Below, piece by piece: positions 1 to 10,697 of a stretch of DNA of 64,000 nucleotides. Source of the stretch: Ophiura sarsii (Eukaryota > Echinodermata > Ophiuroidea > Amphilepidida > Ophiuridae); NCBI GenBank assembly GCA_035610835.1, contig CM069444.1:2734875-2798874 (forward strand), read 5' to 3'. The notes beneath the pieces were generated by a model. That model was given only the letters and a program-made list of their open reading frames with translations, had not been told where the DNA came from and did not search any database. The translations under genes were made by a program, and so were the position numbers. Within the stretch, counting starts at the first letter, position 1. Each line of letters opens with the position of its first letter.

Positions 1-781
1 TCTGGCAACTTTAACAAGTACATTTCATATTATTTTATTGCAACCATTCACAAAACAAGTAATATCTTCAATATATCTCCTAATCAACGCTTATATATAT
101 GTAATTCACTGTTTAATTGTCCGTTTTTCGATAATAGGCATTTTAAGATTTTTCAAAAATACCTATCTTTCTGGAAACACTGCTGCCATGTTTAAAGTTT
201 ACCCACACTTTTCTCATTGAAATTCAATTGAGCAACATTGTTACTCTCTACATGCAAAATATCTTTGAAAAAAAAGTGCCACTTTCAGGGTTAACGGTGA
301 TTAGATTTGGCTAATAATTGATAGTTTGTAAAAGGGACGAAACACCCCTATTTGGAAACATGGTATAGTCCAATTGCAAATACCAAGATTTTTTTTAAAA
401 TATGGATTAGTTTGACTGTGGACTGTCCTTTCATATATAAAAACAAGAATTTGTAATAAGTATTTTGTATGCTACAAATGTGGGATCCAAGTTGAGCTAA
501 AATTAGCATTTAAAACAGCAAAAAATGAGAAAAATCATCAAATTAATGGAATTGCCCGTAACCATGGTAACATACATGTGACACCAATTTTTTTTCCATA
601 TTTGTTGACTTTGACCATAGGTCCATCCATGCACAAGGTATGAAGAAAATTCATATTTTTCAGTCTGCCACATTTTTCAACATTTCCTTGATTCTTACTG
701 AATATGGTTCTTAACCTGTTAACGCCTTTAACTATGTGAATCGTTGTTTCTATTTCCACAGCTTTATTGGTCATATCAATG
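1..781. other. AT-rich non-coding stretch
   Basis: I see no gene, repeat array or recognisable element here. The short open frames have no family signature and are expected by chance. Confidence 0.5.
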
Positions 782-1000
782 TCCATTGTTTGTTAACGTC
801 GATATCTACGAAAGCACTACCGGAAGTCTCAAGCGTGCAATGTCAACATAATCGGTTGCCCCTCGCAACGTGCATTATATGACAATGCTTTCAGATATTG
901 CATGGGTCAACCTTAGAAAGGGTAGCGATTATGTTGACCTTGCACGATTGAGACTTCCGGCAGTGCATTAGTAGATATAATCGACGTTAACAACAATGGA
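782..1000. repeat. Foldback element of about 220 bp
   Basis: Two inverted arms face each other. The left arm has TTAACGTCGATATCTAC, then CCGGAAGTCTCAA and GTCAACATAATC. The right arm carries the reverse complements in the same order and ends at CGACGTTAACAACAATGGA. The arms are imperfect, with small indels, and enclose about 60 bp. No coding capacity is visible. It is probably a non-autonomous DNA transposon; the family is unknown. Confidence 0.7.
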
Positions 1001-1515
1001 TAATGAACAATGGAATGAGCTCTAGAAGTGTATATAGGGATATTGTCTCATCATATCGTAGAGTTCTCACTACTTTCTTTCTTGATGTAATGTACATGTA
1101 GTATTAATGTATGTACACCGTCAGATGTAGCCTATCTTGTTATTTTTGACAAACTTAAAGCATTTTCTTTTTCGCCCGCTTTTTCGTCGACTTACGAATG
1201 AGAACTTAGAACTACGATTCTCGGTCAGTTATGTGTTAATGTCAAAATAAACAAGTTTTCGATTTGAAGCGAGGAAAAATATGTTATGAAATTTGAGTTC
1301 ATGAAATGCGATCGCCACCATTTCCCTAGAGCATCTGGTCTGTGGATGTTCATTACAAATTGCCAGACAGGATATAACAGAAAACATCGCTGCTCATATC
1401 CTGTTATAATATCCAATTGGACGGCATGCATGGTTTTATCATATTTTGTTTGTTTGACATACATTTCTGTGGCGCCCGTACTTTCTGACTCACCCTGTGC
1501 ATGTACACCTCTAAC
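1001..1515. other. Non-coding stretch
   Basis: No gene is recognised. A small inverted repeat around AGGATATAACAG / CTGTTATAATATCC lies near 1370-1415. Overlapping open frames on both strands (1225-1701 and 1286-1639) show no family motif. Confidence 0.45.
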
Positions 1516-1655
1516 GGTTTGTTTGTTTGTTTGTTTACACGGTCGGTCCGTACAGACACACGCTTGGGTCCTGAAGGGACCAGACTCAAGCAAATTGCTC
1601 GGGCCAGGCTTAAAAAGCCTATATAAGCATGCTGGTTGAATTATTATTAAAAACA
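1516..1655 (-). repeat. Short interspersed repeat with AAAC-type tail, copy 1
   Basis: On the minus strand this reads from CCAGCATGCTTATATA through GAGCAATTTGCTTGAGTC to GACCGTGTAAACAAACAAAC. The same sequence is found in the opposite orientation at 3106-3240 and partly at 22150-22230. The simple 3' tail and dispersed copies suggest a SINE, but I see no clear A or B box, so the RNA ancestor is unknown. Confidence 0.55.
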
Positions 1656-1873
1656 ACCACTCCCAACAAATAAAGTTAACAATTTTGCTGTCAGCCTTCA
1701 CTCAGACATGAGAAAAGAATAGTCTTGATCCAATCTCATTTATGCCACTGGCTTAATGGTATTTGTTTGATAATTCTGATCCCATTTTACCGGGTATATT
1801 TTGCTATCTACGGTAGATACATGATAAATTGAATAAAGCTAAGCTTGATATTAATTTAATTGGATGTTGATAG

Positions 1874-2229
1874 TTAAAGCCCCAGGCATCTACTCATTCC
1901 ACCAGTGGCTTAATCCACAGATAGTCAATCTGACACATCTGAGTAATAGAGGGCGCTGCAATACCAAATGTTTTAAATTCCTTTTACTCTTGATATCCAT
2001 GTTCAGTAGTCTCCGATTCCTTTTCAAAAATATGGTTAAATGTATTTTCAAATATTGATCATATAAATCAGTTAATATAGCAAAGATAAACGATAAGAAA
2101 CGTAAAAATGTAATTTTGACAATGCCCCTTTTTTATTAATTTAACACCATAGATTCTGTATTTTGTAAATAATATCTAGTAAGATTCACAGTCAGTTTGT
2201 ACACCATTTAGTAGATGCCTGGGGCTTAA
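1874..2229 (+). mobile_element. TTAA-D element, copy 1
   Basis: It starts TTAAAGCCCCAGGCATCTAC and ends GTAGATGCCTGGGGCTTAA, a near-perfect terminal inverted repeat (about 20 bp) bounded by TTAA on both sides. A second copy (19419-19778) shares the internal sequence, including ATTCCACCAGTGGCTTAATC. It has no coding capacity. A TTAA target duplication is typical of the piggyBac and Kolobok superfamilies, so it is best read as a non-autonomous element of that kind. Confidence 0.8.
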
Positions 2230-2292
2230 ATGAATTATCTATATTATGTCTATGGTTCTTGGACTCGATAATATCGGCATGGACACCTAAAG

Positions 2293-2873
2293 TTAAAGGA
2301 ATGTTATGTGATCTTTTTCAAACTTTTACACATATTTGCTTCTGTTTTATAATTAAGTTGGACGAGCAGGAAAAACATTGCTGGACTCATAAATCAATTT
2401 TGACTGTATTTTCCGTAGGAAAATCTCATAAACTTCACTTAATCACGATGGAAATCTGCCTCCAATTATCCGATTTTTATTATACAGTTGCGATCGTTAT
2501 AGCCGGAAATACTGTAAACGACGGTGTCAAGCCCTTTTAGGGGTTTTCTTCATTTTAGACCAAATGTTCGCATATTATCGGGAGAATAGACCTAATTTTT
2601 GAAAATTTGCGAAAATATACACAAATTTCGCGAAAATAGACCCATTTGTAAAAATTGACCCCATTATTAGGGATTTCCAGCACAAAATCATACCCCATGT
2701 TTAGGGATTTTGTGCCCAAAAAGCTACCCATTAGAGAGGCACACCCCCGTATACCGTCTTGGGTGAGTACCCCCCCCCCCCCCCCCCCCCCCCCCGGGTA
2801 TAAGATATGATTATAAATGTAATTTGATCAAAAAATTCATTTATAGGAAAAAGATCCCATAATATGCCTTTAA
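2293..2873 (+). mobile_element. TTAA-C element, long copy
   Basis: The left end TTAAAGGAATGTTATGTGA and the right end TCCCATAATATGCCTTTAA are inverted repeats bounded by TTAA. Related ends occur at 12106-12109 and 57748. The interior holds AT-rich DNA, two diverged CCCC/TTAGGGATTT-type repeats (about 2660-2710) and a C-tract, so a further insertion may be buried inside. Confidence 0.65.
2770..2795. repeat. Poly-C tract (about 26 C)
   Basis: An uninterrupted run of C inside the TTAA-C copy. Such tracts recur in this window beside hAT-like ends (11657, 44601) and may form G-quadruplex or i-motif structures. The exact length may be unreliable in the assembly. Confidence 0.8.
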
Positions 2874-3051
2874 CGAACGGATGCGCCGTGACATTTAAAG
2901 GTTCTTAATTTGCTATGATTGATCAGCATTGTCTTAATGCATGTACGATGTATAGGGTATTTTTATGCTGTGTAAAAATTACTGTTTGCACACACAAATC
3001 TAAACTAACAAACAAACATAAAAACCCCATCTAGTAACCAAACCAAATACA

Positions 3052-3052
<1 letters not shown>

Positions 3053-3089
<37 letters not shown>

Positions 3090-3100
3090 GCAACAACAAC
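3053..3100. repeat. CAA microsatellite
   Basis: A run of about 14 CAA triplets in the A/C-rich stretch upstream of the short interspersed repeat at 3106. The polycysteine frame on the opposite strand is an artefact of this repeat. Confidence 0.85.
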
Positions 3101-3105
3101 ATCTA

Positions 3106-3240
3106 ATTTCATTCATCAGCCAGCATGCTAGCGCGTATAAAGGGTCTTTACGACTGGTCCGAGCATTTTGCTTGAGTCTGGTGTTTTCAGGGCCCAGGCA
3201 TGTGAGTGTACGCACCGACCGTGTAAACAAACAAACAAAA
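3106..3240 (+). repeat. Short interspersed repeat with AAAC-type tail, copy 2
   Basis: Same family as the minus-strand copy at 1516-1655: CAGCATGCT, then GGTCCGAGCATTTTGCTTGA, then GACCGTGTAAACAAACAAAC. It ends in an AAAC-rich tail that continues as low-complexity A/C sequence to about 3340. Confidence 0.55.
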
Positions 3241-3690
3241 CCACACAAAAACTACAACAAACAAACAAAACCCATGAGGCAGAAACAGGGTAAAATACAA
3301 ACAAAATAAGTACAACAGCATTCAAAATTAAAAAAACAGCAGGCACTACGTGAGTAACCATTAAAATAAGATTAAGGTTTTATCTATTTTAAGACTTGTC
3401 GACGAAAAAAAACTGTTCTACTTTTTTTTATTAATCAAATATCGTTAATAAAATTGTTTTAAGAATTCAAAACGCTATCTACGTGGGAAGAAGTTATTTC
3501 ACCTATTAAATTGTATTTTTCAATTATGAAGTGAAGCTCCATTTAAGGAGATATTTATCTATATATATAATTTACCAGTCATTTATTCCAATGGAAATGA
3601 GACTTCAACAGTGCTTTGCGGTTTAAAGGACTCTTAACGACGTATTGATATAAGTCACTTCAAGAGATGATACGTGTATTATCTTGAAAC

Positions 3691-4350
3691 ATAATCTTGA
3701 TAATAGTGAATCTTCATAGAATTGTCATTAAAATTAAAATATTCAAGTGAATAAGGAGTCTGTATGATATGCTAACAACACTTGAGCCCAATACGTATCA
3801 ATCAATACAGAGGGAGGAGGTGTGAATACTGTGATAAACTTTTATTTTGATATTGGGCAGGCAGGGTGAATTTATTATAATCTTGATAATAGTGGATCTT
3901 CATGGAGTTGTCAATATTCAAGTGATTAAAGAGTCTGTATGATATGCTCTTAAAGGGGCATTGAGAGATACGTATGGGCGTGCGCCCTCAATTATCCTGG
4001 AAATCAGGTTTTTTTGCATCAAAGTAATACTTAGGCATATACTAACTACCATCTGAAACAGTTTACCAACATTCGCCGTTTATCATATAATTTTTTTTTA
4101 GTTTCGATATGATCATATCGAAACTCAGGTGCTGAATTCGGAAGGTATGCATCGTTTAACTCACGGACTTTCGCGGCAAATCTCAACCCGGAAGTGCCGT
4201 TATTGGCTTATTTTGGCATGAAGGCGATGTCGGAATTGTATGACATTTTGGATTTGGGCTATGTTGCCCTTTAACAACACTTGTCCAATACGTATCAATC
4301 AATACAGAGGGAGGAGGTGTGAAAACTGTTAAACTTTTGCATTTTGGGCA
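3691..4350 (+). repeat. Local tandem duplication, second unit split by TTAA-B
   Basis: A unit running from TCTTGATAATAGTG through GAGTCTGTATGATATGCT and CAACACTTG to CAGAGGGAGGAGGTGTGA occurs at about 3691-3840. It repeats at about 3878-4330. In the second unit the sequence is interrupted after GATATGCTC by a TTAA-B element and resumes at CAACACTTG. The first unit therefore gives an approximate empty site. Confidence 0.75.
3950..4274 (+). mobile_element. TTAA-B element, copy 1
   Basis: It starts TTAAAGGGGCATTGAGAGAT and ends near TTGCCCTTTAA. The interior carries a perfect 24-nt palindrome with half-site GTTTCGATATGA (4101-4124). The reverse copy at 7833-8223 has the same interior and palindrome. 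It is non-coding. The interrupted tandem unit around it shows that it was inserted. Confidence 0.8.
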
Positions 4351-4530
4351 CACATAAAAATCCCCCCACCTCCAATATTGACTGTCGTGTCGGTTGAGAT
4401 TGGCACTGTCGGTTCATTTGACAAGAGGAATCATGAATTATGATGGTCAAAAGTACACAGATGGACACATTTTGCTACATGTATGATTGAGGTAAATTTT
4501 AGCTCTAAACAAGCTTGTACCAATTATAGG
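4349..4530 (+). mobile_element. Fragment of the C-tract hAT-like element
   Basis: It shares a long segment (ATATTGACTGTCGTGTCGGT through GAGGAATCATG) with the interior of the hAT-like element at 11394-11707. It starts in a C-rich run and ends directly before a TTAA-A copy. No termini are visible, so it is a truncated piece. Confidence 0.6.
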
Positions 4531-4531
4531 T

Positions 4532-4768
4532 TTAACACTTTCAACGCGGCTATTATTTCTACCATACACAAAACAGATTTTTCAGAAACCTTTCACAATT
4601 TTCAAAGTCTATCTCAATTATTACTGACCTAATACTAGGCATGTTTATACTTATTTCTCATGGTGATTCTAAATATGGTAATGAAATTCAATAATTTTGA
4701 CATTTTTGAAACATTTTGTGAAATTTTGGAATGTCGTCTGCAGCTGCCTGCCGCGTGGAAAGTGTTAA
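4532..4768 (+). mobile_element. TTAA-A element, copy 1
   Basis: Termini TTAACACTTTCAACGCGGC and GCCGCGTGGAAAGTGTTAA are inverted repeats bounded by TTAA. The + orientation is defined by GTCTGCAGCTGCC next to the right end. The interior carries the family-wide blocks CATTTCTCATGGTGATTC and TGTGAAATTTTGGAATG. It has no coding capacity. The open frame across it recurs in every copy as a by-product of sequence shared between copies. Confidence 0.9.
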
Positions 4769-4856
4769 GGCTCAGGATTGGTTTACATGGTTTAGGGTTT
4801 GTGTATGTGTTTAAGGTTAGGGTAGGGGTAGCTCTCTTAATTTGTTGGATTTATTT

Positions 4857-5082
4857 TTAAGTCTAAGCGGACTGGACGTTATTAAGGACAAAACCTCTTA
4901 GGATTAAAAAGTAATTTTTTAAGATTCAAAAATAAAATCTTTACATGGCTTTTATGAACAGTTTTAAATCCATTTAAAGCTATTATAAATCTCAAGCACT
5001 TATTTTGAATAAAAACTTCTAAATCTAAATATATTAAATCTAAATAAGGTTTTGTCCCTACTACCAGTCCGCTTAGACTTAA
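4857..5082 (+). mobile_element. TTAA-G element
   Basis: Perfect terminal inverted repeats TTAAGTCTAAGCGGACTGG and CCAGTCCGCTTAGACTTAA, bounded by TTAA. A second inner inverted block (GGACAAAACC / GGTTTTGTCC) follows. About 226 bp, AT-rich and non-coding. This is the only copy I see in the window. Confidence 0.85.
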
Positions 5083-5697
5083 AAATTAAACGAAATAATT
5101 ATTACAGAGAAGGTTTAGTGTCGTCCGGCGTGTACATAGCCTTTACCAATACAAACATTAATTTACTGCTGCTGCATTCTGGAAACTTCTCCAATTTGTG
5201 ATAATCAAAATGTCATAACAATGTTGTATAAGCACTTCATTTATTCTTCCGTTGTTTGAGTGGCCTGAAAATACAGAAGTTAATTTAAAAACGCATATTT
5301 CGGATGCAAAGCACGTCTCGCGAAGCAAGTGTGCCAATTGCAATAACTCATAACAGTGCATATAATCCTCATCAATATGTTCGGACGTGGACTTAAACTA
5401 TTTGAATATTTCCTTTTTTCAACAACAAAAAAAGTTTTGTCGCAAAGATCTGCCGTTGGTGATATTGAACTAACAATTCTTAAACAACTGTATGAGAAAT
5501 AACACGTCGAATTGATTTAACTAAACTTAAAGATGCTATGTGTTTCAAATAATTGAAAGAACGATGGAGCCATGAAAATGATTGCCTTCAAAATTTGCTC
5601 ATACAAACGTAAGAAGAACATGGGTCATCTGCATGTAAACAAATGACGTTGTTTGTTTACAATGTTTAATGCTGTATTTAAATAAGTGTTCCTTTAG
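5083..5697. other. Non-coding stretch
   Basis: No gene or repeat recognised. The open frames here are short and lack motifs. Confidence 0.45.
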
Positions 5698-5849
5698 GGG
5701 TTCAATAAGGTTTCGGAGTTGTTTATCTTGAATCGACAACGGTAAGACGGGTTTATTTTGCGAGGGCAGCTAAAGCTGCCCGAGCAAAATAAACCCGTCT
5801 TACCGTTGTCGATTCAAGATAAACAACGACAAAGACCTTGTTGAACCCC
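5698..5849. repeat. Near-perfect palindrome of about 150 bp
   Basis: The left arm begins GGGGTTCAATAAGGT and the right arm ends ACCTTGTTGAACCCC. The inner arms, including CGACAACGGTAAGACGGGTT and its complement, are almost identical. They meet at GGCAGCTAAAGCTGCC, leaving almost no loop. This could be a whole foldback element or a hairpin-forming remnant. It is long enough to extrude as a cruciform. Confidence 0.85.
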
Positions 5850-6884
5850 GTTCAACAACGACCAAACATATTTACATCATTCATATGTGAATAGCGTATT
5901 GGAAAATTGATGAAAACAAGTAAAAAACGTGATTTAATAGGCTTAATTTGACATAAAAAGTAGCTGCTCTTTAAAAAACGGAACAAAATGTTTACGTTTT
6001 ATTATAATTAGGCCCTTATTTGGACATCGTCTGTTCCCTGTAAATGGGCGAGGGCTAAGAAAAGACAAATTATTGCGCAAGTGATTGTGGAATTTAAAAT
6101 ATTTTGTAAATAGCATTTTATTCACACACCACCTTTAACATTCAGAGAAAAATTAAATCAAGAATGCGTTTAATTTACATAACACATTTTAATATATGTT
6201 TACAGAATATTTGTATCAAATTAAATACACCCCTCCATTTCAATAGTGGTACGGTCCAAATAGATCAGAGGGATGTCATTTCACCGCGCGATGAAACAAA
6301 ATGGCGATTCTCTTGTGCTGGGTAGCGACCGTTTCGGCTAAAATTGTGGCTTTAGGAATGATCCGTGACATATGGCCCTCGCCAAAAATATTTTCCTCAG
6401 GGATATAGCTACAATAAAGTTGTTTGCTAACTTTAAGGATCGCATGGCTAAATGCATTTATACGCCGAAAAAACGTTTTGCGAACATTTTTTGTTTGTTT
6501 ACAATTTTGCATCGATGCATGGTTTCCAAAGGTTCGCCATCCTATTAATTTGCATATGAAGAGTGGGTTTATCTCAAATCAACAACGCTTTGTTACTGTA
6601 CTTAAGGTATGGGGGAGTTGTTGAACAATGGTTATTCAACTAATTGATAAAAACCAAAGTCGTCCACACCCTTAATCATATTTATTTGCCAATTTTCCCG
6701 ATTCCACTCGCAAAAAGTTACCGCTAAGTTTACAAGCGTCCTAATCGATGGGCCACGACATTAATTGTGCTTAAAGTTGGCTGGATAACCATTTGTTTTT
6801 CTTATCGCGTTGTAAAGTTGCAAGGTGTGCAAAACATAATTATGGCGATTCGGAATTCTCCATAAAAGTTGCCGTGTACACGTG
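5850..6884. other. Non-coding stretch
   Basis: No gene recognised. Short frames at 5943-6125, 6276-6512 and 6424-6624 have no family features. I see no repeat that is present elsewhere in the window. Confidence 0.45.
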
Positions 6885-7091
6885 TTAACACATTCCAAAA
6901 TTTCACAAAATGTTTCAAAAATGTCAACATTATTTAATTTCATTACCATATTTGGAATCACCATGAGAAATGCATTGAAATAAGTACAAACATGCCTAGT
7001 ATTGCTTCAGTAATCCTTGAGATAAACTTTGAAAAATGGGAAAGGTTTCTGAAAAATAAGTTTTGCATTATAGCCGCGTGGAAAGTGTTAA
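6885..7091 (-). mobile_element. TTAA-A element, copy 2, internally deleted
   Basis: The right end GCCGCGTGGAAAGTGTTAA is intact. On the left, TTAACAC joins directly to ATTCCAAAATTTCAC, so the outer terminus and the CTGCAGACGAC block (about 29 bp) are missing. It abuts the tandem retrotransposon segment that begins at its terminal TTAA. Confidence 0.8.
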
Positions 7092-8433
7092 GTATCATGA
7101 GTTTCATTATGTTTTAAACATTTATTTACATAACATTTGCCGTTCGCCTCGTATATTTAAAATATATCCGTGTGCAATTCATATACGATGCCATTTGCCC
7201 AGTTTATTATACTAAATAAAACTTATTTTACGATCTTTATCTTAAATTATTTTGCGTGTTATGAAACACGCCAATAATGTAGGATAAAGATCGTACGGGA
7301 GCAGGTTGTAACACGTGTAATGGCTACATGCGCACGTACTTTTTCACGTGTTAAATGTTGAGATAAAATGTGCCATTTATATAATTATAGCGTTTATCAA
7401 TCACCATTATTGGTCATTATCTTAATTATACCGTTTAACAATAGCATTGATTGAGTAGCATTTCATAATACGACAACGTTGATGCTCATCACGCAGTTTC
7501 CAAGAAAAATGTTACTGCCTTGATTCTCTGCCTATACGTCAAAGACAATAATAATATTTTGCTGCCGTTTGTTACTCAGATAATTAATGCATCGCTCACA
7601 TCTGGTGTTTTTCCTGAGAATAAGCAAGCCATAATTACACCCGTGCTAAAAAAAACCAACCTGGATCTAAATACGTTAAAGCATTATAGACCGGTTTGGA
7701 ATATCAATTCATATCTACGATCATTGAGAAAGCGGCGTGCTGCCAGGTTGTGAACCATGTGGACAGCAATAAACTTGGTGGGCAATTTCAGGTCTTCGTA
7801 CAAAAAGAACCACAGCACGGAGACTGCCCTCCTTAAGGGGGCATTGAGAGATGTATCGATATACTAAATGAGCAAATAACGTAAAGATAATCATCAACAT
7901 AGCCCAAATCCAAAATGTCATACAATTCCGACATCGCCTTCATGCCAAAATAAGCAAATAACGGCACTTCCGGGTTGAGATTTGCCTCGAAAGTCCGTAA
8001 GTAAAACGATGCATAACTCCCGAATTCAGCACCTGAGTTTCGATATGATCATATCGAAACTAAGAAAATCATGAAATTTTATATGATAAACGGCGAATGT
8101 TGGTAAACTGTTTCAGATGGTAGTTAGTATATGCCTAAGTAGGCCTATTGCTTTGATGCAAAAAAACTGATTTCCAGGATAATTGAGGGCGCACTCCCAT
8201 ACGTATCTCTCAATGCCCCTTAAGGTGAATAGCGATATCCTGCTAGTCTATTGACAACGACAAAGCTGTCATCCTCATCATGCTCATGGTCTTACCAGAC
8301 ATGTCGGTTGCTTTCGACACAGTTGATCATGCATTCTTTTTGCATAAACAGTTTAGCATTCGTGGCTTTGCCAATGCATGGTTTAAGACATACCTGTGAA
8401 ATCGTTCCACCAAAGTTGCCATCAGATTTGGCC
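7088..8433 (+). pseudogene. L2/CR1-like retrotransposon reverse-transcriptase fragment, unit 1
   Basis: The reverse transcriptase of a non-LTR retrotransposon, broken. The frame at 7520-7753 has PFVTQIINASLTSGVFPE and KHYRPV (about 7679-7696), matching the fingers region of L2/CR1-type enzymes. The AFDTVDH motif is encoded at 8310-8330. Stops, frameshifts and a TTAA-B insertion (7833-8223) make it non-functional. The upstream 400 bp is shared with unit 2 and contains an ACGATCTTTATC / GATAAAGATCGT hairpin. It ends where telomere-like repeats begin. The clade assignment rests on motifs only. Confidence 0.75.
7833..8223 (-). mobile_element. TTAA-B element, copy 2 (with empty site)
   Basis: It starts TTAAGGGGGCATTGAGAGAT and ends CTCTCAATGCCCCTTAA, with the same internal 24-nt palindrome (half-site GTTTCGATATGA) as the copy at 3950. 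The flanks GACTGCCCTCC and GGTGAATAGCGATATCC match the uninterrupted site near 9738-9760 in unit 2. That gives a single TTAA before and two after insertion. Confidence 0.92.
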
Positions 8434-8616
8434 TAACCATACCCTACCCTAACCCTACCCTTAACCCTAACCCTAAATCTAACCCTAAATCTACCCTAAC
8501 TCTACCCTAAACATAACCCTAACCCTAAGATATTTGTATGACTAGCGCACTCGTGGTATAGGAAAATAAACGTTATGACTAGCGATCCTTATATGACTAG
8601 CGGATAGACCCCGTTT
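8431..8616 (-). repeat. Telomere-like cassette with ATGACTAGCG repeats, copy 1
   Basis: Degenerate CCCTAA repeats (8431-8529) are followed by a flank with three ATGACTAGCG motifs and the block CACTCGTGGTATAGGAAAAT. The same flank, in reverse complement, borders the telomeric repeats at 47451-47873. It lies exactly between two copies of the retrotransposon segment. An internal location and the shared flank argue for a mobile cassette rather than a chromosome end. Confidence 0.75.
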
Positions 8617-9126
8617 TAAGTATCATGAGTTTCAATATGTTTTACACATTTATTTACATAACATTTGCCGCTCGCCTCATATTTAAAATAGATCCGTGTA
8701 CAATACATATACGATGCCATTTGCCCAGTTTATATTATACTAAATAAAACATATTTTACGATCTTTATCTTAAATTCTTTTGCGTCTTATAAAACACGCC
8801 AATAATGTAAGATAAAGATCGTACGGGAGCAGGTTGTAACACGTGTAATGGCTACATGCGCACGTACTTTTTCACATGTTAAATGTTGGGATAAAATGTG
8901 CCATTTATATAATTATAGCGTTTATCAATCACCATTATTGGTCATTATCTTAATTATACCGTTTAACAATAGCATTGATTGAGTAGCATTTCATAATACG
9001 ACAACGTTACGTTGATGCTCATCACGCAGTTTCCAAGAAAAATGTTGCTGCCTTGATTCGCTGCCTTGATTCTCTGCCTAGTCAAAGACAATATTAATAT
9101 TTTGCTGCCGTTACTTACTAAGATAA

Positions 9127-9494
9127 TTAAAGGGGCATTAAGAGATGTGGTGGAGGCAGCGCCCTCAATTACAAAAATATATGATAAAAACTGGGATTTG
9201 TATATTTTTACAATTGTATTACATGTATGACTAATACACCTATAAGGATTAAGAAAAATAAGCCCTCTTTGTACAACAAAACGTCGATTCACAAATGCTG
9301 GTAGAGCCGCAACCAGCATTTTACATGGTTAAGGGTGGTATTCCAACATATATATTTAAAACATTGTTTTAATCAAGTTTTGCTGTTGTTTTTTTAGTAA
9401 TACAACAATAATGCCAATTTGTAATGTTCATCTTGAATTCTGAAGTTAATTAATCAAAATTTAAAAAAATCGATATGACATTGTGTCCCTTTAA
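9127..9494 (+). mobile_element. TTAA-B-like element in unit 2 (with empty site)
   Basis: It starts TTAAAGGGGCATTAAGAGAT and ends GACATTGTGTCCCTTTAA. Its interior differs from the other B copies. The flanks AGATAA and TGCATCGCTCACATCTGG are contiguous through a single TTAA at about 7580-7605 in unit 1. So 364 bp were added with a TTAA duplication. Confidence 0.9.
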
Positions 9495-10081
9495 TGCATC
9501 GCTCACATCTGGTGTTTTCCCTGAACATCTTAAGCAAGCCATATTACACCCGTGCTAAAAAAACCCAACATGGATCCAAATACGTTAAAGCATTATAGAC
9601 CGGTTTCGAATATCAATTCATATCTACGATCATTGAGAAAGCGGCGTGCTGCCAGGTTGTGAACCATGTGGACAGCAATAAACTTGGTGGGCAATTTCAG
9701 GTCTTCGTACAAAAAGAACCACAGCACGGAGACTGCCCTCCTTAAGGTAAAAAGCGATATCCTGCAGTCTAACAAAGCTGCCCTAATGGTCTATGTTGGT
9801 TGCTTTCGACACAGTTGATCATGCTTTCTTTTTGCATAAACAGTTTGGCATTCGTGGCTTTGCCAACTCATGGTTTTACAGGTATGTCTTAAAAGACATA
9901 CCTGTAAAATCGTTCCACCAAAGTTGCCATCAACCAGGCGTACTCTAATCACCTAATGATCATACCCTCAAATAATTTCTAGGGTCCATAATCGGTCCCT
10001 AGGGATTCATTATGTACACTTTTCCATTGGTGACATCGTCCGCAAATATAATATCTGCTTCTATGCCTATGCAGACGATAT

Positions 10082-10522
10082 CGTCAGCCTGCTTCGATAA
10101 TTGCCTAACTCATTTTTTCTAGTTTTTAAAAAAAAGAAAAAGAAGAGAAGTGAGTTAAGCATGCAATTATCAAAGCAGGCACGATATGTTGAATAGCACC
10201 ATGAATAGTACAGGTGAATTCCAAGAGGAGCAGTAACTGTTGGGTAGAAAAAGGTTGGAGATATACCTTTAAGTGAAATGTGGCTTGTTATAGGCTTAAT
10301 ACGAGTTAATATGACCCATTTTAAACAATTTACATCATTATTACAATCTGCCTAACTCACAAGGCTGACTTAGGCAGAATTGAAATTGTGCATTTATCAA
10401 CACTTTTAATTGGTCAATGGCTTAGGTATTATTACAGCATGTGCATAATGTAATGAAGTCATGATTTATGCAAAAAGCTCAATTTCGCTGGAAAGTGAGT
10501 TCGGCAATTATTAAAGCAGGCT
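10082..10522 (+). mobile_element. hAT-like non-autonomous element inside the YADD motif
   Basis: GACGATAT occurs directly on both sides (10074-10081 and 10523-10530), an 8-bp duplication as left by hAT transposases. The ends are inverted: AGCCTGCTTCGATAATTGCC on the left, and AGCCTGCTTTAATAATTGCC reading in from the right. It splits the reverse-transcriptase coding sequence between YADD and MQLY. Removing one duplicate would restore the frame there. No transposase is visible. Confidence 0.8.
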
Positions 10523-10697
10523 GACGATATGCAGCTTTATTCTGAATTTGACCCCAAGATCTTGCCGCTTATGCTGAGCACTGAGCTAAATTCCTGGATG
10601 GTTCACAATAAACTTCAGTTGAACCAAGACAAAACGGAGTTTTGTGTTATGGCCAGTAACAGGGTTGCTAAGACATTAGGTGACATACAACTGAACC

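Noticed and set aside
1225..1701. A 158-residue frame overlapping a 117-residue frame on the other strand
   Set aside because: Both run through a dispersed SINE-like repeat and its simple tail, and neither shows a domain or codon pattern.
3000..3248. A frame with a run of about 16 cysteines
   Set aside because: It is the complement of the CAA microsatellite.
4660..4860. Recurring open frames containing MVIPNMVMKFNN and ECRLQTPAAWKVL at many places
   Set aside because: They always fall on TTAA-A copies and reflect shared DNA sequence in a short non-coding element. They begin and end arbitrarily in flanking DNA.
8431..8529. Considered as a true chromosome end or recent telomere
   Set aside because: The repeats are degenerate, internal, and followed by a flank shared with another internal tract at 47.4 kb.
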